A stretch of 64,000 bases of DNA, from positions 14,531,935 through 14,595,934 of the forward strand of contig JABAKD010000021.1 in NCBI GenBank assembly GCA_012845835.1, written 5' to 3'. Both the position numbers and the translations under genes were made by a program. The stretch is from Undaria pinnatifida. Taxonomy: Eukaryota; Sar; Phaeophyceae; Laminariales; Alariaceae. Positions 34,866 through 46,734 of this stretch are shown piece after piece. Within the stretch, counting starts at the first letter, position 1, and every line of letters starts with the position of its first letter. The notes below the pieces were generated by a model that was not told the DNA's origin, made no database searches, and saw only the letters and a list, made by a program, of their open reading frames with translations.

Positions 34866-34984
34866 TTTTGTATTTGAATTACATCTAGTCTATATACCAA
34901 TATTACTTACTGTACCAGGTAGTATTTATGAACTGATTCATAGACTATAAAGAATTTTTTATATACCACCCTTAAAAATATTAC

Positions 34985-35150
34985 AAATAAATGTTAATGT
35001 AGTAGATAGCACTGCAGTTGCAAGGGGAGTCGCCGACCTATATCGCCAAGGAGGACACACAACCCGCAACACGCGCGATCGGAGGATCACACACAGCTTG
35101 CAAGGATAAGGTTCGACAAAAAATTCGACCTCAAAGCTGGAGGGTATTTA
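34985..35150 (-). repeat. Repeat family P, copy 10 (terminal part)
   Basis: Begins with GCAGTTGCAAGGGGAGTCGC and ends with GAGGGTATTTAATATACGG. Confidence 0.7.
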
Positions 35151-36879
35151 ATATACGGTTTCTTGGCGGGGATTGCCCCCACACCGTCGCAAAACCGCTC
35201 AACAAAAACCGCACCGCCCCGCACCGCACCGCACCCTGGGATTTATCACAGCACCGAAACGCACGTTACGATTCCTGATTTCCGGGCACGGCATCGAACG
35301 GCACCGTGGCCGCACCGGAACGTGGGATGCTACATGAATACACCGAATCGAACCATAGCATTCAATATTTTTGAAAATCCCACCGCGGGAACCGCACCGT
35401 AGGAGGTTCTCTTCATCGAGCAGCACGGTAAGATTCTACAATAATTATAACCGCACCGAACGGCACCGTACGATTTTCAATTTTAAAAGGCCTCACCGTG
35501 CACGAGGACGGATAACCGTGAGGAACCGTGTTTTTTTGTGATTTTTCGTACGATTGCATGCTTTATTTTCTGTGGCTTCTCTTTTGAATATACTCAAGTT
35601 CAAACTTGAGACGGTTTTCTCCGTCCGGAACACGAACAAACGAGGCCTCCAAGGTTCGCAAATACGAAAGGATTAGGGCCTTCAATGGTTGGAATGATTC
35701 CCGGCGGTGCTATCGCAGGAGAATGTTGAGGTATAGTCTACATCAGTGATTCGAATGTAGCAGACTATCGAGTGCGAGGTCGACTTCTTGGTCATGAACG
35801 GGATCAAGAGTCCTGTCCGCAGGTACCTTCGGTGGCACGCCTAGAGCTCTTCTTGACGCGGCTGTCTTCGTCGCATAGGAAACAAGGGGAGTTGGACTGA
35901 CAAAAATGGCTGGACATCGTTTGTGTGAAGCTGCTCTTTTGTTTGGACGATGCCCTTGCAAGGCGCAATTTACAGACACTGGAACGAACCAACATGATAA
36001 TTCCTTCAGGGCGGAGATGACAGCATTGTGTACATAGCAGTTGTATAGCAACTGTTTGTATAGTGTGTGAGATAGCGAAGGCAAGAAGATGCGGTTTGCT
36101 TTTTTAACTGTTGTGGTGAAAGGGCGAATCACTTGATTTCAACATATATTTCGAAGATTCCTCAGGGCTGAGTTGCGCGCTGATATCCATGCATTTTTGT
36201 GTCGCTGCCGGTGCTCTCTGTGCTTGTTTCTGTGGTTTTCGCAAGACAAGCGAATAAGATGGGTATTGTGAAGAAAGTTCCGTATGACGCACACAAGAAA
36301 ATGTTTCGCGTCCATTCTTGAACTTTGATCTCGAAAAAATTGGCTTTCACGTTTTCAGCATTTTAATGGCAAGGGACATAAAAATTTAGCTACACAATGG
36401 TGTAGACGATCGGGATGCCGCAAGGCCCGCCCAATCTGTGCCAGCGCTCGCTAGCGCACGAGATTGAGCAGTGTCGTTACGAAGGTCATTGCCAGGTCAT
36501 GATTGATTGTAACAATAGGCGCAACAAGCTTCTAAGCTTTGCTCGTCGAGCTGGCAACGTGACCGCACCGAGGCGGCCGACCGAACGAGTTCATTCAACA
36601 GCAGTAGTAGCTGAGACTTTTGTCACGTTGGGCATTGTAGCGCGGGGACATGGTGGTGGTGGGTTTCACTCCCCAATGCACGGTCACCTGGGTAGGACTA
36701 GAGCCGACTCCATTGCGACAACCACGTGGGTGACGTCTGCGCGTGTTGCTGCTGAAGTGATGGTTACATGTCGGGTAGACGGTTGTTTTGCGAGCGAACT
36801 GAATAATAAGGCTAAAAAATACCAGGGCAGTCCTCGAGAAAATTCCCGAGATAATTTTCCCGTGCTGTACGTCGGTCCC

Positions 36880-37670
36880 GGTACTCGGCGGAATACCGTC
36901 ATATTTGGGCAAACCGTGTACCGCCGAATGCGGTACCGTCAAAAATCGAAAAACCGTCAACCGTTTAGAAAGTACCGTCATTTTGCAGCACCGCCATAAA
37001 AGTACCGTCAAATAAGCGAAGTACCGTTTCCCGTTTAGAAAAACCGTCATATTCAGAACCGTCAAAGATTGTAGGGTGATGGTTTTCACTGAATGTTTTC
37101 ATGTTTTAGGTTTTATTGTTTTATTGTTTACAGTAGTAGTATTGTTTTATTGTCTTATTTTGGTGCTAAATGTCTAAATAAATGTTGTTTCGCGTGAGGC
37201 TGGTGAGTTTGTCAGCTTGACGGTTCGACGACTAGTCTAGCCTCTATTCGTCCGTTCTATATAGGTATGCAGGAACATCAGCGGGGTGGTGCCGGCACAT
37301 GCTTGATCGCCGCCCGGCAGGTACTGTCAAGTATTTCGTCATTCGTAATTCTGTATTTCTCAGTGGCGGAACCGTCATATTTGAGTACCCTGAAAAAAGT
37401 ACCGTCAAATTTGGCAGTACCGGGACCGGTACCGTCGTTTTGCAGTACCGCCAAAAAAGTACCGTCAAATTATCGAAAAACCGTCTACCGTCTAGAAAAT
37501 ACCGTCACTTTTCGATACCGCCGAAAAAGTACCGTCAAATTCGGCGATACCGTGTACCGCCAAAAGTGGTACCGTAAGAAATCGAAATACCGTCAACTGT
37601 TCGAAAAGTACCGTCATTTCGCAATACCGTCCAATCTGGTACCGTAAAAAAAAACGGTACCAAGGACTAC
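36880..37670. repeat. Array of ACCGTCAAA / AAAAAGTACCGTC motifs inserted in repeat E
   Basis: A motif of about 14 bp containing TACCGTCA is repeated with variable spacing at 36890-37075 and again at 37340-37665, in both orientations and with small changes (TACCGTCATTT, TACCGTAAG). It is absent from the other E copy. Subterminal-repeat character; no transposase was seen. Confidence 0.6.
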
Positions 37671-37739
37671 CCTGAAAAATACTCGTCACAATCCAACCCT
37701 CCTCGTTGATTCAGTAAAATGCCAAAATGTTACGTAGTA

Positions 37740-37860
37740 TATGCGCGCGATCGGAGTATCACACACAGCTTGCAAAGATGAGTTTCGACGAAATCTTCGA
37801 TCTCACAGCTGGAGTGTATTTTCATTTTTTATAGTATATACCAGATGCCAGTGATTCTGT
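37740..37860 (-). repeat. Repeat family P, fragment (copy 11)
   Basis: ATGCGCGCGATCGGAGTATC through CTCACAGCTGGAGTGTATTT; the terminal arm only. It is inserted in repeat E. Confidence 0.75.
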
Positions 37861-38905
37861 TGTGCGTATCTTTTTTTTATTTTTTATTTTTTTTATCCTC
37901 CGGCGGATGGGGAAAAATAAAGCTTTAGCTCACCACACTTCGTTAAAAACGACCATGATCAAAAGATGAACGCCAGGATCCAGGGGGTGACGTTTGAGGT
38001 CGTATTGGTCCTTTGTGTTTGCAGTAAGAGTGTCCACGGTGAACTTGGGCTGGAAGTGGCCCCGCTGCCCACCTGTTCTTATTGCCGTGTTTAGATTCCG
38101 CGTTCCAGGTTGTGTCATGTTCCGGCATGGACCTAGAATGGAATGGCTAAAGGGATAAAAAAGTCGGCTACCAGGTGGCGAGAAAATCGCCTCAAATCTT
38201 TGCTGCCACGCCTGTGACGTACAGAGTCACTATGTTTGAGTGGCTCAAATCCACGATTGATTCGAAAAGGATGGACTCCCCGTGCTACCGTAGCCTTGGT
38301 GTTTGCTCTGAATCCTCATTGCAGGTGCTGCTTTGCACGAAATGCGCCCACAAACGTTCCACGCGCAATCTCGTGGCATCCCGCCGTGTCTACGAGAACA
38401 CACGAAAATAAAAAACCACCACAACTCGGAACATGGACACTACTACCGGTATAAGTTAGTATTATTTCGTTGACCAGGGAATCTAGATCAACCTGAAGGC
38501 AGCAAGAAAGAGAACACAGAGTGACAGAAACAGCTCATAGGACACGAACGTCACACGTCATCCGGAGGCCACCATAGAAATAGGGGCAGCGATGAACCAT
38601 TCCACTACCTACTGGGCAAATGTCAGAGCACTGCCGTTGCAACTTAAACACCATGTAGATTTTAGTTTAGCGATAAACACGTTCCAGACTAGACTTTATA
38701 TACATTTCTTAACTCAGTTATCTTTATTTGCTCCCTTATTCCTCTTGCCACAGACCGTATACCAGTCTCCATCGTTCTTCGTGTTGCTTTTGTCCGTCCA
38801 ACACAAGGTGTAGGTAGAGTACCTGTTCTCATTTCAAAAATTGGCACGAATGGTTCTTGCATCCTTCCCTTTCCGATATTCCGTCTTTTTTACGTCACAT
38901 TCTTC

Positions 38906-39189
38906 AGAACATCTGTCGTTTGTTTTGCATAATTTTGATTGTAATTCTTTTCTTTTTTTTCTGACGTTTTCTCTCTCTTTTTTCCTATATTTCTCTTTTT
39001 ATTACGGTCTGACTTGTTTTGTTGCTGTGTGGTCTGCGTGTCTACCCAGTGGTCTGCTGTGTTGTCTGCAGTTGTGCGTGCTTTGTGGCCTGGTGCGATG
39101 GCTATATTTCGTGGTTCTGGAGACGATACGAGTCGTGCATGTTATGATTTGCAAGTAAGTGCGTCGTGCAAAGAGGGGTAGCCGTACCC
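38906..39189. other. Short unassigned stretch, T-rich
   Basis: T-rich sequence with no gene, RNA or clear repeat match recognised. Confidence 0.4.
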
Positions 39190-39370
39190 CCAGAGTCCGT
39201 GCTGATTCTTATTCATAGAGAGATATACAAAATGTGTGGTCAAAGACTTGAAAACAGGGTGAATCGAACAGTCCCAATTCATCAAGGTACAGCAAGTTGA
39301 ATGCTACATACAGCAGTAGCGTACCGGCTACAAGTACACAACAAAACAAGCCAGACCACAAGAAAAGAGA
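39190..39370 (+). repeat. Repeat F, related end sequence
   Basis: GTGCTGATTCTTATTC, TGTGGTCAAAG and CAATTCATCAAGGTACAG correspond to 54660-54810 and more loosely to the arms at 52545-52770. Confidence 0.5.
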
Positions 39371-39794
39371 ATATGAAAAAAAAAAACGACAGCTGTTGTT
39401 GTGGAGAATGTGACGACGGAAGATCAGGAAGGGAATACTGCAAGACGAGCAACACATACTATACATACGAGCTGAAGAGGAAGAACAGATGATACGTACA
39501 TGTCGCCTTACCAAAAAAACACACAAAGCACAAAAAACTGCTTTTTCGTGGAAAAAAACAACACGAAGAAGACAGAAAAAGGCCGATTCATGGACAAAAC
39601 CTACTCGAAGACACGGAAGAAGATACCGGCATAAGGCGGGTGGGGAGGGGCGGGAAAAATGGAAGAAAAATAGGAAATAGGGAAAATGGAAAGACGGCAG
39701 TATGTCATTTCTGCCGTTTTCGTGCACCCCTCAATGAACCCAATGAAACCGCCAATCGCTGTAGTAGGTTCAGGGCCATACAATAAAAAATTTC

Positions 39795-41270
39795 TACACT
39801 CCAGCTGTGAGATCGAACATTTTGTCGAAACTCATCTTTGCAAGCTGTGTGGGGTACTTTTATCGCGCGTATTACGGGTTGTGTGATCTCATCAAGGACA
39901 TAGGTCGGCGACTCCCCTTGCAACTACAGTGTAGCTATCAGGGTCAACAGGGTGTTGTTAGGCAGTCTGCGCGCGGGAACTATAAAACCCGTTTCTGAGG
40001 GGGACAAAATCAGACCGCTGTTGAAGGAAATGCATCAGTTTATCGAGTGAATCCTGTAAGTCGGATATCCGGTGAGGGGAGGGCGGGGTTTTTATGGACG
40101 TGGGGGCCTGATTTTGATCAAAAGGGGGGCGGGAGGGGGGGGAAGGGGGGGGAGGGGACGGGTGGGGCAGGTCAATTTGTGCGTGGAAACTATATATATT
40201 TCTTGTGGGGGAGCGGGGGGGGATGTGGCGTGGGGGGCCGGGGGCCGGGGGGAAGGCCTTTAGGTCGCATAGATGTAGGGGTGTGCTATATCCGTGGTGC
40301 TAGGTCTAGGCGATGGTGCGGGTGGTGGAGAAGGAGGTGGCGTTGGGGGCGGGGGTGGGCGGGAATGTCAGCAGCGGCATGGACGGCTCTGGAACGATAA
40401 CGAGGCGATATCCAGGGCGTGGAAGTGTTTATTACTCTATCGAATTTCGATAGTAGGTGGGGCGTTTAAGCAAGAGAAAGCGCGTAAAAAAAGAAAATAA
40501 TAATAATAAGAGGGGGGGGGGGGGGGGGGGGGGGAAGGGAGGGGTTTCCAAGAGGTTTAGGTCACATATAATACTAAAATGACGGACTTGGTCGACACTG
40601 ATGTTCGCAACATTGTATGTAATCCTCCGATCACGCGTATTTATGGCATATGTACGCGCTTGCTATACGCGCGATGCTGGTTCTAGGCGATCGTGCGGGG
40701 TGTGGGGAAGGAGGGGGGGAGGGGGGGATTAATGAAAGCTACGTCATGGACGGCTAGAAAGAATAATGACTTGATATCAATTGCTTAGAAGTGTTTATTA
40801 TTCTGGGTGATTTTGATTGTAAGTTGGGCGTTTGAACGAACTGGGCGGGAAACAAAGGGGGGGGGCGGGGCGGGGCCGGGGGCGGAGATGAGTTGGAGCT
40901 ACGGCATGGATGGCTAGATGGATAATGAGATGATATCAGCTGGCTGGTAGTGTTTACTACTGTGGCAGATTTTGATTTCAGGTGGTGCGTTTAAAAAAGA
41001 GAGATCGGGGGGGCGGGGCGGGGGGCAAGCATTTCAATATGTGCGCGGTAACTATAAATGGAGTGAATCCTAAGTCCAATAACCGGTGAGGGGAGGACAA
41101 AGTTTTTAAGGACGAGGGGGCCTAGTTTGGATTACAAGGGAGCGAATGTTGGGGGGGGGGGTTAGGCAGCTCTATGTTTGTGCGTGGAAACAGAAAATTC
41201 TTTAAAGGGAAAAATCTTACGGTTTAACAAAAAAAAACACCAGTTTATCATTTGGGGGGGGGCGGTCGGT
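39795..41270 (+). repeat. Repeat family P, long copy (copy 12)
   Basis: The terminal block at 39795 is followed by G-rich modules up to 41270, including G runs such as 40512-40534 (23 G). A unit containing GTGTTTATTA-C-GG and GGCGTTT recurs at about 40425, 40790 and 40955. No protein. Confidence 0.75.
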
Positions 41271-41274
41271 TTGG

Positions 41275-41745
41275 GCCGCTATATATAGTAGCAAACGCTC
41301 CACCTACTATCATGGTCGAACTTGTATGTTTCCCCACGATCTACCATTCATTTCGTTTCTTTTTTTTTTACAACGGCTGTCGTATGTATCAGTACGGCTG
41401 CCCCCCCCCCGCCCATGTTTCCCTTGGTTGCTCTCTCTCAGCGTGCTCGGCTGTGATGTGTTGCCAGCTATTCTTCGCCTTCACCCGATGACATCTCGTC
41501 ATGAAGCGGTTCGACGCGTCGACGATCTCCCGGTGTCAGGTCCTACTCCTCTCAGCCGCCCTCAGCCATGGCAGTCTTTACTCCGAACAGCAAAGGGGAG
41601 CTGAGATACGTGTTTTGGTAAATTTTTTCAATTGAAATAATGCACTTCAGGTGTGAAATCGACCGGAAGGGATTTTGGGCAAAACCCGGCATAGCAACGC
41701 GAGCGTGATACATCGATTGCCCGTGTAATGGAAGCATACCCTCAT
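41275..41745. other. Unassigned stretch
   Basis: No gene recognised. A block at 41638-41700 is weakly like the P terminal block (GCACTTCAGGTGTGAAATCG). Confidence 0.4.
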
Positions 41746-41749
41746 GAGG

Positions 41750-41853
41750 GATTAATTTTTGTACTACTCACATTTTACTTTCCAGCTTCTGGACAAGCCG
41801 TGGTCACAGGTGTCGTCCCTTCTCCCCCCCGGTTCTTGCCTTCAATTTATATC
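41750..41853 (-). mobile_element. SINE2, tail half (interrupted by element B)
   Basis: CTTTCCAGCTTCTGGACAAG to CTTGCCTTCAATTTATATC matches the tail half of SINE2 (compare 61740-61800). The rest of the copy resumes at 50965. Confidence 0.7.
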
Positions 41854-42123
41854 GTTAAATTAAAGGTGGGGGACACAGAGTGCCCCCTGCAGGTCTGCCA
41901 ATTGAGCAGGTCCTCGGAGAGTATTCACTTTTGTTCCTTCGTAGAGATGTAGCTATATTCGTTTCCACCAGAGCCCGCGACAACTTCTGAGATCGGAGGC
42001 ACGTGTCTCCGATCTACTTCCTAACTTCCCCGAATATAAACCGCCAACCTTATCATACGAAACCCATCCAAATGATCTCAAATTCAGATACCTACAGGCC
42101 GTTCGAGGCCGTATCTTAACACA
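41854..42123 (-). repeat. 3' LTR of element B (270 bp)
   Basis: On the minus strand it starts TGTGTTAAGATACGG and ends CCACCTTTAATTTAAC. It matches the LTR at 50695-50964 at about 253 of 270 positions. It contains a short inverted pair GGAGGCACGTG/CTCCGATC-like. Confidence 0.9.
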
Positions 42124-42327
42124 AGCGCACCCTGATGAGTCGCACATGCAGAAAGATGGAAGATTCGGGGAAACTCCGGTTCTACGAACTAGACCATGAG
42201 TCGAAGATGCGGCTCCTAAAAACCCACTCCCACACCTCTAACCGTCTGGTTATGGAGCCAGGAACACGCGAAGAAAAGCAGTAGAAAGAAAAGCAGACCC
42301 TACAGCAAGGCAATAATCACCCATCAA

Positions 42328-42422
42328 AAACCTGCCGCATGCCGGTGTGGCGGGGGGGCAGAAAATACTCTAGAACCTGCCGCATGCCGCCGGTGTGGCG
42401 GGGGGGGCAGGAAAGGCTCTAC
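42328..42422 (-). repeat. C-rich palindromic tandem in family B 3' noncoding region
   Basis: Two units with AACCTGCCGCATGCCG and GTGTGGCGGGGGGG, conserved with 1988-2072 in the other family copy. Confidence 0.6.
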
Positions 42423-42429
42423 GGTAAAC

Positions 42430-43390
42430 CAGACACAGAAAAGGTACTATGGCGAGGCGAGCCCTCGTCGATATGGAGGGGAACACAGGCGCTAACACAA
42501 GGGAGAAGTCATGCGAAAAAACTCCCGCGGGCCATCGGCAAGGCGGGGGGTTAGACGAGGAAACGACGAATACCCGGGATGGAAGGTGTCAACATCTACA
42601 GCCCCGCTAGGGGAGGAGTGTTTAGACAAAAAAAAAAGAAAAAAAAAAAAGAGCAGAACAAATACAAAACACACAAAACATAGAATATGACACACAGACC
42701 CGTACACTGGTCGCCCCCCGGCTCTGGGCTGAGGGAGGAGTCGGCAGGGCGAAATTGAACAATGACGAAAAGGCGACAGCCCTGCGTCTCAGATAGCGGC
42801 GTTTTACCCCAATCCTGACCCAACACTGAGCAGGGGGTTCGGCAGGACAAAAAAAAATGGAAAGAACCGCCCCAAAACTCGACGAAGACCCTCAGGACAC
42901 TACGAACAACGCCAAGACAAGAACGCAAAACTCATACCTCAAAAAAATGAAGAACTATCTAAGAGCGGTGGTGGCTTAGAAGTCAACTGGCCACGGCCGC
43001 GCCTCGCAAGTCGTCTACGTTACGTTGGATTCCCCGAGGAGACGCACTGGCGATGTGAACTTGCAAGCACCAAGAGCCTTGTACGTCTCCCGTTGAAGTC
43101 GTGTAGCGCGCCGGGGGAAGAGGGAGTTTTATCGGTCCCAGGTCGTCCAGAAAGCGGACCAGGTATACCTTGTCCTCGGTAGTGCTCGCGCTGATTTTTC
43201 CCAGTCACCATAAACCATCGTCTCCCTCGTACCAAAAGTGGGCTCCCTTAAGGAGTACACTGTGTCGTGGTTACGACGGAGCCAATCGGTGCGGGGAACA
43301 CAGGCGTAGCCCGGCGCTAGGAAACGTTCCCCGTTGTTGCGGGAGAGCTCACGCTGTGCCGCCCCGATCCGCATTCGTCGGTAAAGGCGG
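42430..43390 (-). other. 3' noncoding and degraded tail of element B
   Basis: Collinear with about 1000-1960 in the family copy at the window start. It includes an A-rich run at 42630-42650. It has no confirmed gene beyond the chromodomain-like tail. Confidence 0.6.
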
Positions 43391-44554
43391 TTGGTTTAGC
43401 GGTGCTGGTCCGGGGTTCCGGCCCAATAACGCAAGATGTGGGAGCGGGAGAGGTGAAGGTCCATTTCCCGCTCCCAGGACGGTTCGGAGATTCCCGCCCA
43501 ATGCGTCTTGTATAGCACCGCGATGACGCCACCTCGCCCCCGTACCGACTGATGACCAGTGATCTGCTCCACCTCCAGCCGTTGGAGGGGAGTCGAAACG
43601 TCGTCTTGAGTGACGTGGTACGGCGGGGACTTCTTGGAAAATTTGTTGAGCACATACTGTGTCAGCCCCGCCGGTAGGTATTTGGGCATGTCCCCGCTGT
43701 CGTGGGGGTTGGAACAGGGTTTGCAGCGCTCGATGGCCACACGCCGATGAGCGTTCGAACCACGCAGGTCGGAAGGGAGATCCATGAAGGAGGTTGCTCC
43801 CGAGCGACGAGCCCTCCGGGGTCTCGGCGGCAGAGCAGGGACCGACGGCCAGGACCTTGTATGGGCCCGTCCAGTCAAGCGCGAGTTTGGCCTTGAGTAC
43901 CTTGGCGTCGGTATTCGCCTTCGAACCCTGGCGGATGGTAAAGGTAGAACTATATACCCATGCCCATCCACCCACAGTGAAGTTAGGTGCTGGACGCAGC
44001 GCGTCGGCGAGGGCGAAGTCTCTGCGGTTAACACGGGAAACGGTGAGGGCGTGGTGTGCGCGGACAATGTCGTTCGTGCGCGTTTGCCGGTCAGTGGATA
44101 AACCGCAATAGGCCAGGTGGTCACGGGCCAGACTCTGGTGTCCCACGACACCTGTGCGGTCGGAAACCGTCAGGGGGAGCCGTGGGAGTCTGCCCATGTG
44201 GACCTCGTTGGGCGCCAAACCCGTCGCCGCGCTGACAGAGTTGTTGTAAGCGAATTCTACGTGGGGTAGATGCAAGTCCCAGTCGTCGTGTCGCTCGTTG
44301 ACGACCATAGCCGGCATTTGTGCCATAGTGTGATTTACCCGCTCAACGCCCCCATTACAGTTGGGATGGTAGGAGCTTGTAGCAAGCTTGTGTACACCTA
44401 ATAGCTGAGATACAGCTTGTGAAAGCTTGGAGCAGAACTGCAGTCCGTTGTCCGAAGGTATGGTGCGCGGGCACCCCCACAAGGGGATGTATTGCTTCAC
44501 CAGGATATTTTCTGTACCTTCCGCGGTGAACTCAGCGGCAGTGACGGGAAACAT
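43349..44554 (-). pseudogene. Fossil integrase core and C-terminal part (element B)
   Basis: A 401-codon stretch, starting MFPVTAAEFTAEGTENILVK. It has the catalytic-core end IPSDNGLQFCSKLSQAVSQL (with the Asp of the second catalytic position), HPNCNGGVERVNHTMAQM (Glu region), then YNNSVSAATGLAPNEVHMGR and WAWVYSSTFTIRQGSKANTD. It is nearly collinear with 44-835. The second part of the region (43396-44151) is in a different frame. Part of a broken element. Confidence 0.85.
43396..43560 (-). pseudogene. Chromodomain-like tail (element B)
   Basis: VIAVLYKTHWAGISEPSWER followed by EMDLHLSRSHILRYW fits the chromodomain pattern (V-x-W-x-G, then WE). It sits right after the integrase, as in chromoviruses. 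By family knowledge it would direct insertion to specific chromatin. Similarity by eye only. Confidence 0.5.
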
Positions 44555-44701
44555 GTCTGCCCAACGACTGAAGCGATCGGTTAACAGCAGGATGTAGATG
44601 TTTGCTTCCTGGTGTGACCGGCAGGGGGCCTAAGTAGTCAACACTGACGGCGACACCTGGACCTTCTGGCAGAGGCATTGTGATGATGGGCCAGCGGACA
44701 G

Positions 44702-45340
44702 TCAGCCGTGGGGTTTTTCGCGCTTGGCAATCAAGCAATGGCGAAGCCACCACCAGGTGCACACACTCATGCCAATCCACCAATAAGAACGCTCCAGCAT
44801 GCGCAACGTGCGCGTGGTGCCAAGGTGGCAGGAGGCCGTCGAGTGACAAGCTTGCATGATCCAAGGGCGCATGAGCAGGGGAACGTAGATGCGAACTGGC
44901 TCGTCGTTTAGCAAGCAAGCAGCTCGCCCCACAGAGTTCGGTTTGTCAGAGCTTGTTGGCGGCGGTGTCGGGTTACGGACGAGTAGGACGATGTCGTCGT
45001 CGGTTGTATGTAGTCGACCCTTATCCGCCACCTCCTTAATCTGAGAGGGAGGGACGCTTGTGCGAGAGGTAGCATGCCAAAAAGTCCGGCGGCAGGACCG
45101 ATGGCCGGCCGATAGAAACGTAACGTATAGTGGCGTGAAACGTCGGCTCTGCTTGCTGTTTGCGCTTCCAATCGACATGTGAATGACGCGCGTCGGAATC
45201 AGCGAAACGCAATTCAGCAGCGTTGCCGAGGGCGTCCGACCTTGTATATGCGGTCGGCGTGCCACCAGGAGAAGGCGTGAGCCGTAAGAGAGGAGTTCCC
45301 ATATAGGCTCTGCGTGGTCGCGGTCGGACGGTAGTGGCAC
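44702..45340 (-). pseudogene. Fossil integrase zinc-binding end (element B)
   Basis: Contains VRIYVPLLMRPWIMQACHST and ASCHLGTTRTLRMLERSYWW, an H-H-C-C-type zinc finger segment equivalent to 21400-21858 in element C. Confidence 0.7.
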
Positions 45341-45869
45341 CGTGCGAACCGGCGAATCGACAAGAGCAAGGGCCGCGGTGGCGACGGGGTCGGCTGCGGC
45401 CGTGGAACTCGCGACGGGGTTTTACTTCGTCCGCAAGAGGGCCGAGGGGCCCCGCCGGGCCCGAATCCATAATCTACAGCGGGGGTGCATTACCCGTTGT
45501 TGTCGCTGTTCATCGGCGCGTCGTCGACGACGGAGGGGCTGGAGTGCCAAGCATGGCGGAGACGGACACAGTCGAACCGGTCGTCGCGGCGGGGGCCGTC
45601 TCCTGTAAAGAAGGCCGGGATAGATAAGTCGGCTGTGCGATGGGCGTCGCTGCAGCCAGGGCGGAGCCCGTGCCGCCCTTGATGGGTGTGGCAAAAACCG
45701 AAGCGAAAACGGTGTCAGCGGCCTGTGAATTCGACCCGCGGCCGGTACAGCCTTCGGAATTGGCGACGGAGGCAGAAACACGAGCGACGAATCTCCCCGG
45801 GGAAGCAGAAAGGCCGTCAATCTTTATACGCGGCTCGTGTGTGTCGCGAAAATCGTGAAACGCGGTAGA

Positions 45870-46050
45870 GGTGAGAGGGAGCCCACCCAAGGCAGCATTT
45901 TCAGTGCGGGGCACGAGCCCACCCAAGACAGTGCTTTCGGCGAGGGGTTCGAGTCCACCCAAAGCAGTGCTTTCGGTGTGGGGCACGAGCCCACCCAAGA
46001 CAGTGCGTTTGGCGAGGTGCGCGAGTCCACCCGAACCAACTCCTGGGATC
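45870..46050 (-). repeat. 36-bp coding tandem repeat in element B
   Basis: Four to five units of 36 bp (GAGCCCACCCAAGACAGTGC and variants). The minus-strand frame at 45510-45998 reads a 12-residue unit such as LGGLVPHTESTA. It lies between the RNase H remnant and integrase. Confidence 0.8.
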
Positions 46051-46099
46051 GGCGAGGAGAGAGCGCGCAGCCCGCGGGTCAGTAGGAGGTAGATACCGC

Positions 46100-46500
46100 G
46101 GGTTGGGGCTTGTCAACGCCACGGGGTTGAATTGTTTCAAGCCACGGCGGTCGTACTCCGTAGCGGGCTCTGGAAAACGGGCCGGAAAAATCGGCGATGC
46201 CCTTGGCGCTGCCTTTGCGGTACTCGAGTGTGCAATCGAACGCGGTGATGAAGTCAAGCTACCGCTGGACTCGTGCATTGAGGGTCCCCACTTTGCCAAT
46301 GCTCTCCTGTGTCTTGTGGCCGGAGGATATGCGGAACTTTGTTCCCCTCAGTATCCTCGGAGGCGTTTGGGAACCCAAGCAATGCTGCCGGTCCCCAAAT
46401 GTAGAGGAGTCCAGTGCCTCTCCGAGTCGAGCATTGCTCGACTGATATACGCGATTTTCATAGTGAACAAAACGTCGTCCAGCGTCACAGTACCCTGACG
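46100..46500 (-). pseudogene. Fossil RNase H remnant (element B)
   Basis: Segments such as GKVGTLNARVQR and PEPATEYDRRGLKQFNPVAL resemble the RNase H end of element C (KVGEHNARVRR, PATDADRTGRH). Short and degraded. Confidence 0.5.
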
Positions 46501-46734
46501 AAACAGGGGCAGTGTTCCGACATCGCAAGGTCAGGGCCGACGCTAGAAGCTATCACCCACAACGTCACGGCCTTTCATTGTCCAACGCGCCCGAGAAATA
46601 GGTCGGAAACGCCGAAGGGGAAGCTTTGCGAGCGCTGGCCGCTGTCAACAGTCCGGTTGCGGCGCGGACGATATTTCTTGGTTCTTGCACTCGCAGTGCA
46701 GGTGCCAAACCGACTAGGGGAGGCCGGGTGCGCC

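Larger units (their letters stand above)
35200..38905 (+). repeat. Repeat E, copy 1 (carries two inserts)
   Basis: Inverted partner of 55640-58140. Shared landmarks in order include CTTGAGACGGTTTTCTCCGT, GTGGCACGCCTAGAGCTCTT, AACAGTTGTGGTGAA-like, CAGGGCTGAGTTGCGCGC, GCTCGTCGAGCTGGCAACGT, GAACGCCAGGATCCAGGGGG, CACCAGGTGGCGAGAAAATC-like and ACGTCACATTCTTCAGAAC. About 1.1 kb present here (36645-37665 and 37740-37860) is absent from copy 2, so those are inserts. The 35200-35520 end is rich in CCGCACCG motifs. No coding potential was recognised, so the element is non-autonomous or non-coding. Confidence 0.7.

Noticed and set aside
36880-37670. Telomere-like or centromere-like satellite
   Set aside because: Motif spacing and orientation vary and the block is inserted in repeat E, which suits transposon subterminal repeats better.
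39209-39727. Minus-strand frame of 172 codons, Phe/Ser/Leu-rich
   Set aside because: Composition reflects A-rich plus strand; part of it resembles non-coding repeat sequence near 55640.
45870-46050. CRISPR-like array of 36-bp units
   Set aside because: Units are contiguous without spacers, coding in register and inside a retroelement of a eukaryotic genome.
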